The notes below the pieces were generated by a model. The model saw nothing but the letters and a program-made list of their open reading frames with translations, had not been told where the DNA came from and made no database searches. 64,000 nucleotides of DNA from Tetrahymena thermophila SB210 (lineage: Eukaryota > Ciliophora > Oligohymenophorea > Hymenostomatida > Tetrahymenidae), in assembly GCF_000189635.1 (NCBI RefSeq), contig NW_002475923.1:310001-374000 (forward strand), written 5' to 3'. The stretch's first letter is position 1. Every line of letters starts with the position of its first letter. The position numbers and the translations under genes are program-made. Below, in pieces: positions 39,386 through 51,861 of this stretch.

Positions 39386-40079
39386 TTTATATTTTTTAGA
39401 ATAAAATATTTTAGCATTTAGTATGTTTTTAAATTTTTACCCAAATTTTCTTAATATTTTTTAATTTCTTTAAAATTTAAAAAAGCTAAATAAAAATTTT
39501 TTGGTTTGAGTTTTAATTTTAAGCTTTCTTTCTTTCTTTCTAATTAATATAAAATTAAATAAATTAATATTAAGTTTTTTAGGTTGAAATTTATAAAAGC
39601 ACTTATTAAGTAAGCATTTTTCTAAGATAGTATTTTTTTAAATTAATTTGATTTTATAGAAAGCCTAATAAAAAGTTTTTTTGTCTAAAGTTATTAATTT
39701 ACTTAGTAACTTTAAACAAAACCTAATAAAAAAAATCTTACTGTCTAAATATTCTTATTAATTTACTATCTATTATGTTATTGAAATCAATATCATTTAA
39801 ATATTTAAGATTAAATAAATGAACAAGGATGTTTTTAAATTTGAAGTAAGTGATTATTTATCAACAAAAACCTAAATAAAACAAAAAAATGTTTTAAGAG
39901 TATGAGTAAACTGAATTACAGCAAAATAAAATATTATATTTTGAATTAAAGTAAATTAAATAAAAGATAATTGAATTATTATTCTATTTTTTTGGTTTTA
40001 ACTTATATTATGAATACTTTATATAAACAAAAATGATATTTATTTCTAAGAGAGTAAGCTATGCAGCTCAACGTATAGC
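39386..40079. other. 3' spacer of gene B
   Basis: AT-rich spacer equivalent to 31838-32924, but carrying the 404-bp segment only once (about 39655-40050). Non-coding. Confidence 0.6.
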
Positions 40080-43000
40080 TCATTAAAAATTTTATAAGCT
40101 GATAATTTAATTATTTTAGTTATGATTTTATTGAATTGACCTGTTATTTTTATCTAAATTTTATTCTATTTAGCTCTTTTTTTTGCTTTCTTCAAATTAT
40201 TTTTATATTTTTTCAATAAAATGAGAATAAAATAGTGGGAATACTAACAAACATAGTAAACCAAAAAAGATTCCTATAAGCCAACTTAGTGTATATTAGG
40301 AATCTTAATATACTACTGTTAGTACACACTAATTTCCTAAGGTTATATACCCATCTAGACATTCAACACATTCTGAAATACTGCTTCCATAACAGCGCTT
40401 ACCTAATTTAAGAAATAATTTTTTAATAAGTAAATATAAAACTCTGTTTAAATTTACAATTATTAACACAAGGGACACATTTCTATAGTGCCTAACTATA
40501 ATACTATTAGTCAGTGCAATCACACTAAGGTAATGTTAAGATTCCAAGAGCCTTGCATACTTTTATTATATTAAAATTGTAAATATTTTTTTAAAAAATT
40601 TTATTACAATCAACAGCTGGAGGTTTTGGGTTATCTGGTTGGGTGGAAGTACAATCACTAGCTACTTTGCAAGTAATACAGTCATTACTTGTAGGACCCT
40701 TGCAGGTTAAACATTTTGAATCGCAGGCTTAACATGATTAACCATCTTTTGTCATAAAAGTATTAGAAGGGCAATCACATGATCCAGCACCACCAATCAC
40801 TGAAAGAACAAATCCTGGTTTACATTATAAGCAATCAAGTCTACTTCCTCCTTGACATTTGACACAACTATTAAAGCAACCTAATTTTATTAATATAAAT
40901 AAAATATAATATTTTATTTATCCTATTTTTATAAAAATACCTCTGCATTATGTATATGTAAAATCTTCATAGGTTCCATCTTGACACTTGCATGTATAAT
41001 TGCTAGTACCTGGAACAAGAACTTTAACTCTATATCCAGAACACTATGTACAGTTGTTTGAAGTATTGGTACACTATGAGCAAATTGAATCACACTTAGC
41101 ACAGTAATTAGGGGCTATTAATGTAGCATACATACCGTTAGGGCATTAATCACAAGCAGGTAGATTTGTTCTCTAACCTTAACAAGCTATACATTGATTT
41201 GCATTATTAGCACATCCAGAGCAGATAGGGTTACAACTAGGACATTAAACTTAAGTAGGATAATTATCAAATGTTCCAAAAGGACATGTACAAGAAGGTG
41301 GATTCACTCTATTTTGTGCACATTGTATACATCCTGAAGAGTTACATGAGTTGCATCTGCTATCACATTAAAGGCATTGCTATTAGCCGGCAACCTCGTA
41401 AAAATTTTGAGGACACACGCAAGTGTTAGTATTAGGATCTAAGACTCTGCTTGAGTTACATGTCAAGCACGTAGTTGATAAACCACTACATGTTTTACAA
41501 TTACTATCACATGGTTGGCAATCAGCATCTAGTAATTTCAAAATTAAATTAAAATAATGAATAATATTTAATAAATTTTACTTCCTGAATCATAAAATCC
41601 TGGCTAACAATCGCAACTAGGAGGATTAGAAAGCCTGTTTTAACCTTAACAGGTTAAGCAATTTAGAGCTGAACCACTGCAAGTACTGCATTTATATCCA
41701 CAACTTGAACAATTTGTTTAGTTTCCACTGTATTTTCCAGGAGGACATGTTGAGCAACTAGGAGGGCCTGATCTATCTCCACTACAAGTGGTGCATGTAG
41801 TTGCATTTGTGCATGTTGCACATTAAAAACTGCAAGTTGGGCATATTGCTAAACCTGAATCATATGTGCCTGTTGGACAATCACAGTTATTAGTAAATAT
41901 ATTCTTTGTCCTGTTTGGTTTGCATACTATGCAATTTTAATTTGAAGGACCATTGCAAGTAGTACAAAAGTTACTGCAAGCAATACAATCTAGACTCACA
42001 CCTAAATTATATTTATTTTTATTTTTATTGCTCAATTTAAAAATTCATAAAATGAAAATAAAGAAGGATATTTGAAAGCATTAGAAAGAATAATGGATAT
42101 CTAATATTGTTATCAAACATTTATTTAACTAAAATTCTCTATTTAATTTAAATATAATTTAAAATCAATAAAATAATTTTATCAAATTACCATCATCATA
42201 ATAGCCATCTTTGCAGATGCATGCAGGAGGCTGTTAAATAAATAAATAAACAAATAAATAAATTTTAAATAAAAATCAGCATGTAATTTTTACATTTATT
42301 CTATTTGAACCATTACAAGCAACACACTAATATGGCTAAACACCTGTGCATCCATTACATCTAGGATTACAGTTTTGACAAGTGTTATTAACATCTACTT
42401 AACCAAGAGGACATATACAATTCGATGGATTTTTAGGATCTTAGACTCTACCTGCTTAACATGCACTGCATTTAGTTGGATCTAGTATTGAACATCTAGC
42501 ACATTTAGGATCGCATCCTTTGTCTGTATCAGAAGGACAGTTATTTGTTCCATCATCAACAGTTCCAGGTGGACATTAACAATCTGGACCCTATCTTTTA
42601 CCTAAACAATTTCCTTGGCAATTATTGGCAGAAGTAACACAAGAGGCACAACCAACTTTACAGCTAGGGCATATAGTGCTTTGAAAATATTCATAGGTAC
42701 CTGGAGGGCAAGTACAACCTGTTGATAAAACTCTATTTCCTTTGCATTTAGTACAGCTTGTCGCAGTTCCTGTACAATATTGGCATTTAAAATCACATTC
42801 TATTTTGTTAAAAAAAATAATGTCATGATTTTATCAATATTAATTAAAATAATGATTACACCAGCAAGCAAAAGAAGAAGGAATGCTAAAATACCCAGGA
42901 GGAACAGGATCACATAAGCAATAAAACTTAACACATGGTTTGACTAATGCAAAAGATTGAATGCCAAACTAACTAGTTTGTGTATCACACCAAGTATAAT

Positions 43001-45635
43001 ATGAAAATGAAAAAGTAGATTTTGTTGTATCTATACCTTGGTAATGTAGCCTTCTTCTAATATTATTTTAAGATGCTGCCTAATTAAAAATATTAATTAC
43101 AGGCATGTAAATTGTTTATGGTGGAACTTTTCCTGCTGGTCCAGTATACACACAACTTCTTGAGGAAGGGCAAACTTTATTTGAAAATATTTAACTTTCG
43201 TCAGTAAGCATAAAATTTTTCAAGATATTATAAACTGGGATGCTTGGATTCATGGCAATATAGAAAATATCAATCCTTTGAATGGGTACCCCTTTATAGG
43301 CTTTAACACTCAACTGAAATTTATCTACATCAATAGATTATGTTTTTATTTCAAAAGAATGTCCTGTAGCAGCAGGTATTAGAATACCAACATATCCTGC
43401 AGTAACTTAAGGAACAAACTTCTAACGGGTATTAAATTAGATAATAGTCGAAACCCATTAATCAGAAGTTGCAACATTTACTAAATTTGGAAAAGCTACA
43501 CTATCAAAACTGAATTATCCTATTTCAATGTCAGGATCAATTGATGCAATATAAAAAGGTTAGGATTCATAAATTATTCCACTCCCTAAACCGCGCTACA
43601 TTTGTATTTTAAATCCAGTAGTAGATACAGAGTTGTAGCTTAATTAAAAGCTTTAAAGTGTATGACCTAAATCATAATCAAGTGTACTCATACATAAAAA
43701 TATTTAGGGTACTATTGGCAAAGGCGGATTAAATGTAATAGAAACTGAATCAAGATTCTAAAAATCTGGATACGGTACATAAACATTAAAAGATCTTGTA
43801 GTTCCACTGATAACTAGAGGATTTAAGTCAATACCTTTTAGTTAAAATTTCAAATAGAATTAAAATAATAATTAGATTATTTTAAAAATTATTTACTATA
43901 GTCGCATTATTATTGAATTTAAGCAAAAGTATTTAGACAAGGTGTACATTCTTGATAGGGTTAAGTATGAACAGTATTTGCATCAGCCTAAATATTTTTA
44001 TTAAAATCATTAATTAATTATAAAATTATTTATTTTTTTTAACTTTATTCTAAATATTTTTTGTATAAGTGATTTAATAATTTTTTTATCATTATAAAAT
44101 TAAACATTTTATAAAATAATTACTTTTGGGCAGTAATCTGTGCTTGGCCAGCAAATTCCATTAGCTAAAACATATCCACTTTTACAATAAATACATTTTT
44201 GATCACTTAAATATTTAGAAGATTGGAGAATGCAGTTCGACTGACAAAAGGTGAATTATCCAGGGTCATTTAAGTATTACCTAAAGTATGAACCTTAGTA
44301 TATACGAAAATTTCTCATTGAATAAGAACCTGCGTAGTTTACACTAGGATTATTTAATGCATATACTGATGGTACTTTTGAAGGCCAAGTAGTACTTATA
44401 TAACCAACAGCTTATTGAATACCGTTTATGTATATTCTTACAAATATTTTTGAAGCTCCTGGGAATTAGCAAATATTAATAACAGCTTCATGACCAGCTC
44501 CACCTCCATTAATAGTTGCTATGGGTGGAGAAGTATAACATGAAGAAACGCTAATACATATTATAATCGAGTAACCGCCACCAGCAGCTTAATAAGCTAT
44601 AGTTAAAATTAGATTAGCTTAGTTATCTGATATTAAAATATTATTGAAGCTAGCTGGATTTCCATTAATTGTCATCCAATAAGAAAATGTTTCTTCATTA
44701 TATTGTATATTAGTAGCAATTAAAGCTGTACTGCCTTAATTAAATGTAAGGGCTTCATATGTTCCAATAGAAACCCAAGCTGGATCCAAAATAGGTTCTG
44801 GATCTCTAGTTGTTCCTAACATCATATCTGGTAGATTAAATTAAGTATCAGAAACATATTAAGGTGATATAGTATTTGGAGCCATTAAATTATATTGAGC
44901 AATTAGATTTAAATCGGAATGACGAAGTTCAAGTAAGAATTAAGGATTTGTTGTATCTAAATCATAATTTGCAGATACTTAAATTGAATACATAGGCGAA
45001 CAAGAAGGGAAATAAGCTGGAGTAGCATCGAAATATAAACCTAAATTAGGAAAGACTCCAAAGTTTGTTGGAATATTTGCTGTAAATGATCCTTAATAAG
45101 CTAATTAAGAAGTAGAGTCGATAGGATTAATAGCAATTTTAAATATTTAAGTATTGAAATTTATAGAAAACGCATAAAAACTCCACTAACCCATAAATGA
45201 TGAAAAATTTGGAACCACAACAGGAGTTGCTTAGTTATAATTAGCTTACAGTTGATTTTAACCATTATTATTAAAGAAAAAAGCCAACAATCTTCTTGTA
45301 TTATCTCCATTTAATTCAGATTCACCGTTCATTGGCAATGTTACTCCATTTGTATTCGTAGAAAGATATATCAAAGTTTGCCACTAATTAGTTAAATCTG
45401 GATTCCCTGTTGGTTTCCACCATCCTGATATTGTTAATTTTTAAGAAGTTGAAAGTACATCTGCTCCCATATCCTAGGTTTTCTTTAAGTTATAACTATA
45501 AGTTTATGAATTTGTGCAGGGTGATTGGTATTATCCATTTATTAATCCAAAATTATTACATGGGTAATCACAACGGATTTATTTCATAATTATACATGAA
45601 AAAACCCCTAAGACAATAAAAAATTATGAAAGCAT
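40080..45635 (-). CDS. lectin-like, cysteine-rich type I membrane protein B, 1,609 aa
   Basis: Paralogue of gene A. Exons: 44124-45635, 43897-43987, 42860-43834, 42294-42799, 42191-42230, 41582-42001, 40941-41528, 40608-40880, 40458-40559 and 40080-40402. Every exon has exactly the same length as in gene A, so the total is again 1,609 codons and no frame is broken. The signal peptide, LamG-like regions, H-lectin-like region, Cys-rich repeats, membrane helix and tail are all kept. Changes from A are mostly single substitutions. They are very few in exon 1 and clearly more common in the middle and 3' exons and in introns; for example, the exon 8 segment before the intron at 40607 differs at several codons. 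Both copies look functional. Confidence 0.85.
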
Positions 45636-46515
45636 GAGTGATAATATTAATCTTTATATCAAAACCTTCTTTTTTGCTTATCTTGTAAATATTTTATGAA
45701 GCGCTTTCAGATTTTTTCTTTCTTCAATTAATCAAATATAAGAATTAGCTGTTTTTCCTGGATATAAATCTTTTTATTTTTTATTATCTGCTAATATCTA
45801 CAAAAGCAATTAAATAGTTAGCTTACTTTAATTAATAAGTGAGTGGGCTATCTAAAAATAAAAAAAATAAGGTTGAAAATTAATTATTTGAAGTTTTATT
45901 ATATTAATAACTAATAATTACATATGTTAAAAGTATTATATCCATCAATTTATTCAAACAATTTTATTAATTAAGTGTATGACATATATATATATATAAT
46001 GTAACCATTCAATTTATAAATAAATATTATATACATTTATTTCTAAATGATATTCATGGTTAATAAATCAATTAATTGTAAAATTTTATCAAAATTTCTA
46101 ATTGAATATTTTAGTTTACATGAACAAATTTAAATTAATACTAACAAATTTTTAATAAAATATACCTAATCAAATAAATTCTTTATATCATTTATTTTTA
46201 ACTCAAATTAAATTTTTTAAAAATTAATATTAAAATATTTTATTTATTCATTTTTTATTTTCAAAAATGTTTAGCTACACTAATTTTTTTAAATTTTCAT
46301 CCTTCAATATAATTCAAATTGCATTGAAGTTTATTTTGGTAATAAATAAATAAAAAATTGCTATCACTCTTTCAGTAATGAACTAATTATTTTAAGATCA
46401 TCAGTCTATGCTCTCTCTCCCAATTAAACTATAAAGGTATTTAATAATTTTTTATTTTAAAAATGATACCTAATCAATATTTTTAAATTTAAACTAAATA
46501 AGTAAATAAAAAAAA
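45636..46515. other. 5' spacer of gene B
   Basis: Nearly the same sequence as 38424-39312, including the TA repeat (about 45983-45999) and a decayed tRNA. Presumed promoter of gene B. Confidence 0.55.
46359..46438 (-). pseudogene. decayed tRNA-Phe, unit 2
   Basis: Counterpart of the relic at 39160-39235, at the same distance from its gene and from the next intact tRNA. It shares the degenerate T-arm and has an additional CTCT insertion in the D-arm region, so it too should be non-functional. Confidence 0.85.
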
Positions 46516-46588
46516 TGCCTTCACTCGGGATCGAACCGAGGACCGTAAGATCTTCAGTCTTACGCTCTCCCAACTGAGCTATAAAGGC
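46516..46588 (-). tRNA. tRNA-Phe (GAA), copy 3
   Basis: Same 73-base sequence and anticodon GAA. It begins what would be a third duplication unit, but the following sequence leads to another tRNA rather than a protein gene. It forms the left arm of the inverted repeat with copy 5. Confidence 0.97.
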
Positions 46589-46666
46589 TTTATATTATAA
46601 ATTTTTATTTTAAAAATGACACCTAAATGAAATATTTTAAAATTAACAAATAAATAAATAAAAAAA

Positions 46667-46739
46667 TGCCTTCACTCGGGATCGAACCGAGGACCGTAAG
46701 ATCTTCAGTCTTACGCTCTCCCAACTGAGCTATAAAGGC
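46667..46739 (-). tRNA. tRNA-Phe (GAA), copy 4
   Basis: Identical to the other copies; minus strand, 78 bases from copy 3, inside the loop of the inverted repeat. An A run on the plus strand supplies the Pol III terminator. Confidence 0.97.
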
Positions 46740-47071
46740 TTTATATTTTTATAGAATTTAAAAATTTAGTTTTTATTTTTTATGTTTCTTTTTAATTTAA
46801 ATTTAATCAATAAATATTTTTAAAATAAAATTTAATACTTAAATATATTTATTCAGCTAAATTATGAAATGAATTTTAACTTGAATTTTAAAATATTATT
46901 TAATTTTAATTAAACTGATTAAAATATGTTTATTTATCTCTCTTCTTAGATTTGATTATAGATATTTTCAAAAATCTTTTTTAATCTCTATTTTTTTTTT
47001 ATTTATTTATTTGTTAATTTTAAAATATTTCATTTAGGTGTCATTTTTAAAATAAAAATTTATAATATAAA

Positions 47072-47144
47072 GCCTTTATAGCTCAGTTGGGAGAGCGTAA
47101 GACTGAAGATCTTACGGTCCTCGGTTCGATCCCGAGTGAAGGCA
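47072..47144 (+). tRNA. tRNA-Phe (GAA), copy 5
   Basis: Identical sequence on the plus strand, anticodon GAA, followed by ATTTTTTTT terminator. Its 5' flank mirrors that of copy 3. Confidence 0.97.
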
Positions 47145-47231
47145 TTTTTTTTGTTCAATTATTTAATTATATGGCTATTAAAGTATGTTTCTTTTCTGAG
47201 TCTTTTATTAAACAAATTTTTATAATATAAA

Positions 47232-47304
47232 GCCTTTATAGCTCAGTTGGGAGAGCGTAAGACTGAAGATCTTACGGTCCTCGGTTCGATCCCGAGTGAA
47301 GGCA
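47232..47304 (+). tRNA. tRNA-Phe (GAA), copy 6
   Basis: Identical sequence on the plus strand, followed by a T run. It shares the immediate upstream TTTATAATATAAA with copy 5 but diverges further upstream, so the duplicated segment was little longer than the gene. Confidence 0.97.
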
Positions 47305-49692
47305 TTTTTTTATAAATAAATTTATTCATATTTTTAGTTGAAAATATCAAAAATAAATTCATAAATTATTTCTTTTTTATTAACATTAATTTTTTTGATA
47401 ATAGATAAATATTTAAAAATAAATATAAATTTAGGATTCTATAAAATAAAAGATTGGTTTTTAAATAATATTTATTTATAGTTTATTATTAATTTATTCT
47501 TGATTACATTTAATTTATAAGAAAAGTCGATTTTTTTAGAATATTCATAAATAGAAAAAAATGAACTTAATGATAATAATATAGCTAATTTAATTTTCAT
47601 TTTTACTTATAAAATTATTTTTATAAAATTTCTTTTAAATATTGAATTGTTTATAAAATTTTTATTTCTAAAAATTAAATAATTTAAGATAGCTTTTAAA
47701 ATATAAAATCAATAAAAAAGATTTATTTATCCATTTACTTAAAAAGAATAGCACAAGATATTTAAATAAAATGAGCTATTTGTTAATATAAAAAAGAGCA
47801 AATTCTTTTTATTTGATTTATGATAAATTCTAAATTTAAAAATAAACTGAAATATATTATTTTTATAGTAAATAGTTACCAAATAATTGAAAAATCCTAA
47901 TGAATCTGGTTATTCAAACGATTTTAATCTTAAATGTAATATTAAGAAAATAAAAATATTTATCACCTTTTTAAAAATATGAAAATATTTCTATTTAAAT
48001 ATTAAATAGGATAATTTAATTTTAAAAATAAGCCAATATAAAAATTTAAATAAGAAATTATTTTCTATTCTTTAGAACACAAAATTCTTTTTTTATTAAC
48101 TTTTAAATTTTAAAACAAATAATCTAAAATGATTTATGAATAGGTAATTTACTTTATTTAATCCATTTCATTTTAAATTTTCTAAAATAGAAAAACACAA
48201 ATTAATTTATTTCTAAGATATGGAAGGGTCTTTTTATGGATAATCTTATTTTAAAAATATAAATAAATTATTACTTATAGCAGATAAAAATCAAATAGCT
48301 ACAAATACTGTTTTTTATTGTAAAATTAATTACTTAGCTATGAAATAATTTATTAAATTTTTATTTATAATTCACCAATGATTTTAAATATATTCTTCTA
48401 AAACATTTTTTCTCTCTTTTATTTCTTAAAGCGAATATTTTTTTCATATTCTAAAATTAGTCAAATTTTTATTTCAAAATTAATTTAATTTTATAAAAAA
48501 TTAACTATTGAACAAAACCAGTATATTTTAAGCAATTAATAAAACGAAAATGAAAAATAAAATTGATAATTTTTAATTTTAAATTATCAATCAGAAGACT
48601 GACTGATTTGAATATTGAATTTGTTCAAAAATATTTTGTAAATATGAGGGTAAAATTTTTTAAGAATTGATCAGACTATAAAATTAAGAAATTAAATTGA
48701 TAAGAAATAAAATACATCAGAATTTTATATAAGAAATAAGTATATATTTATTTTGATTAAAGGATATTAGCACCTGTTTTTATTAAATCAAATATAAAAT
48801 TGCTGATATATGAAAAGTATACCAAATGAACTGAAGGTAAACTAGAGAACATGATTAATTATAATCAAGCGATGTAGGTATTATGGAAAGCTCAATAGGA
48901 CATAGAAATAGAAATTAAGTATCAGAAAAAATTAGACTAATTAAGAAACCAAAGAAATGAATAGATACTAATAAATATTTAATTAGAATCAGTCAGACTT
49001 TTTTTTTTTGATTGGGTATTTAATGAATTTAAAATATTGATGGCCAAGTAAAAGAAATATGTGACAAATATATGGAATTTAATCAGAGTTTTATCTTTAT
49101 ATTGTAAATTCTTTCTTTTTTTTAATCATCTACCGACGAATTTCAATATGTTTGTATGACTGCATAACCAAAGAAAAGAAAAAAGTCAATTTTTGTTTTG
49201 TAAATGAGCAAAATAATCCTACAGACAATATTAACTAAATTCACATAAATTTTTTGAAAACAAATTCATCAAATAAATAAAAAAAAGCAAAACAATACTT
49301 TTAGAAAAAAGTGTATTAATATTTTAGATTTTGTAAAATTTGCTCACTCATCATTCATTCATTTATTTATTAATTAGTTAATTAATTAATAAATTAATTT
49401 GCTTATTTATTAAATTGTTAATTGATAAAATCATAAAAAAAGGTTTGATATCAATCGATTGATAAAACAATAATCAGAAAAATTTACTTATAAATTAAAT
49501 TTTGCAAGAAAGTTAGATAGTTAGTTAATTAGTTTTCAATATATACAAATAATTAACTATTAGCTGAAGTAGGATTCTAATAAATCCATTTATAGAAGTA
49601 TCTATCATTTTCTCCAAAAATAAATACTTAAAGGACTTATTTCTTTTTCTTCAGTTAGGGTTTTTATTAATTTCGATAGTTATATTGCAGAA
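47305..49692. other. intergenic region, 2.4 kb
   Basis: The longest gene-free stretch in the window, very AT-rich. One open frame of 102 codons (48851-49159) is listed separately; nothing else recognised. A tract of TTAATTAATT-type repeats lies near 49370-49400. Confidence 0.5.
48851..49159 (+). CDS. possible small ORF, 102 aa, unrecognised
   Basis: In the ciliate code an ATG at 48851 opens 102 codons to TGA at 49157. Residues 1 to about 45 are hydrophilic and helix-prone (KYQKKLDQLRNQRNEQ) with Gln encoded by TAA and TAG, like real genes here. After about residue 48 the translation crosses a T11 run and becomes Phe-rich. It could therefore be one real exon followed by intron, or chance. No homologue or partner exon was recognised. 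Confidence 0.28.
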
Positions 49693-51861
49693 ATGACAAA
49701 CAATTCCATTAAGGAAGATTTGCTTAGCAATAGCTTCGCGACAACAACTTCATCAAATTCCTCTCCGGATTATCATGCCTCGTAATGCAATGCTTAGTCA
49801 AATAATGGTGCAACCTCTTCATTTGAAAGTTAAATCTCAGATTCAAGAGACGAAAATAATAGCAGCAAGTAACTAAGTTTAAGTGAGTTATTCTAAAAAT
49901 CGGAGCATTAGCTTGGAGATACAAACTTCAAATTCATTAGATATAACTCTAGAGTGACAACTTATTCTATAATAATTTCTTCAATCCTAACTCTTTTTGT
50001 CTTTGGCTACATGATTCTCTTTCGCGAATAAATGTTTGTCTTTTCCTTAGAATTTATTGAAAGAATGTAGTCCAACCAGAACTTTTTTTTAGTTTCTTTC
50101 ATGAACTTTATTTCTCTTTGCGTCAGCCCAAAGCCTGTAATATCTATGTTGGTAATATTTTTTGCTTTATCGACTTAAAAGCTTAAGATATTAACATTTC
50201 TTTTATACTATGGATTTTTAACTTACACCTGCGTGCTGCTAAAATCTCTTTTTGGGGATCCAAGACCATATTGGATCGAGTAACATTATTCTTAGAATGT
50301 TTAGCAAAATTATGTAAATGAAAGTAGGATACTTAGTGCTTAAAATAATAATTCCAGTGACATTTATTTAAATCAACTGCTGATATAACACTATAATAAC
50401 AAATCTTTGAATTACTTTGAAGACAATGATTATAATCTTGAGGAAAATTTTTAAAGGCTATCAAATAAGTAGTAATTGAATTTAATTAAATTGTCAGAAA
50501 CTGATAAGTTAAGTAATATTTTAATTTCTGAAACAAGCTAAGAACCTGAAATTAAAAAGTAAGCAAATACCCAAGTCTATTTAAATCAAAGTCAAATAAT
50601 AAATAATTCAAATAAATTCCAAGATAATTAAAATATGTCATATTTCTCGAATTCTACTATTCCATATAATGAGAGCCATCACAATAAATTATCGAATGAT
50701 TTAAATAATCAAAGAAATAGTTAAGATAACTTAAATATTGTTGATCAGGATGAATATAAAAAAGGATATAATAAAACTTAACAAAACATTTAGTAACAAA
50801 AAGAAATTTCAGAATAAAAAGAAAGTTAACAAATAAACTAATTAAATTCTATTTAAAATGATATCAATCCTAGTGTTCTACCCTTAGACTGGAAATGCTA
50901 TTAAGAGTATGGAAATCCTTCAGGACATGCCTTTTTGGGAGTTCCCTTATATGAATTTATTGTAAGAGATTATATTCTGCGTAAAATAGGCAAAGATTAG
51001 CGCTTTATTAGGGTTTTAGTAACAGTATGTGCTGTCATATTAGTTAATCTAATTTTTATCTCTAGATTATATTTGGGAATGCATTCTTTAAATCAAGTAA
51101 TATTTGGCTGTGTATTGGGTATCTATGCAACTGTATTCTATAGATTATTTTTTGAAAGAAGAATTTCATCTATGCTCTATTAATATGTTTAATTAAAGAG
51201 ATCAAATGCTATTAAATAGATTTCGTATGTTATCTTATTTACTTCCGCCATATTCTCTCTTCCTATAATTATATATACTATTCAAGAGTTGATTCTTAGT
51301 CATTCTTAAAACCTTTAAAATTAATTAGTAGAATGGGAAAATATTATTTAACAAAAATGTAGTAATTTTACTAAGATGCAAAGCTTCCACCATAAATGCT
51401 TTATCGACTCAAGCGTTGTAGCAATAGGTTTTTCTATTGTTCTAGGATTTTTATTAACATCAAGAGAAAGATTTTTAAAAGGCCAATACAAGGAAATCCC
51501 TGGCATCAAAAACTTTATTTACAGAATATCTATAATACTCCTCTGCTGCTCAACAATAGCAATATTTTACTATGTGCTACCTAGTTTCAATAACCCCTAT
51601 TTAAAATACATCTACCTCTTTTTAGGTATATTTTTAACAGGATTTTTATTAGTGGCACTTGTTCCAAAGCTCTTTGAAAAATATCATCTAATTACATTTA
51701 TATTTCCACTCTTACAAGAGTAACTTAATGATATCAGCTAAAATGACAACATTAAATAATAAATTAAAAATGAATCATTTAACTCATACCCAAGCTTCTC
51801 TTCTTTCTAAACAGAAGCTTCATATAGTAATACTTTAACTAAAGATCTACAAAAACTTTGA
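49693..51861 (+). CDS. PAP2-superfamily (glucose-6-phosphatase-like) membrane phosphatase, 722 aa
   Basis: A single intronless frame of 723 codons with many TAA/TAG Gln codons. The three motifs of the PAP2/G6Pase superfamily are present in order: KSLFGDPRP (from about residue 183), GNPSGHAF (about 405) and SRLYLGMHSLNQ (about 457-468), which together supply the Lys-Arg, His and Arg-His catalytic groups. The residue after the final His motif is Asn-Gln instead of the common Asp, as in glucose-6-phosphatases, which have His-Gln there. Multiple membrane helices surround the motifs. About 200 Asn/Gln/Ser-rich residues (roughly 200-395) are inserted between motifs 1 and 2. The N-terminal ~70 residues are Ser/Asn-rich and cytosolic. 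Likely substrates are phospho-lipids or sugar phosphates; the sequence does not decide. Confidence 0.85.

Larger units (their letters stand above)
31765..46515. repeat. direct tandem duplication, two units of about 7.2-7.5 kb
   Basis: Unit 1 (31765-39312) and unit 2 (39313-46515) have the same order on the minus strand: tRNA-Phe, 3' spacer, a 1,609-residue surface-protein gene, 5' spacer, decayed tRNA-Phe. A third unit begins with the tRNA at 46516 but has no gene. Unit 1 is longer mainly because of a 404-bp duplication in its 3' spacer. Matching points lie about 7,200 bases apart (gene starts 38423 and 45635). Confidence 0.95.
46516..47144. repeat. inverted repeat containing tRNA-Phe genes
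   Basis: The left arm 46516-46659 (tRNA copy 3 plus 71 bases of its 5' flank) is the exact reverse complement of 47001-47144 (tRNA copy 5 and its 5' flank). The shared flank includes AAATGACACCTAAATGAAAT. Arms are at least 144 bases, separated by about 340 bases that hold tRNA copy 4. Confidence 0.93.

Noticed and set aside
51376-51723. 115-residue standard-code frame as a separate membrane protein
   Set aside because: It is the in-frame C-terminal portion of the 722-residue PAP2 protein.
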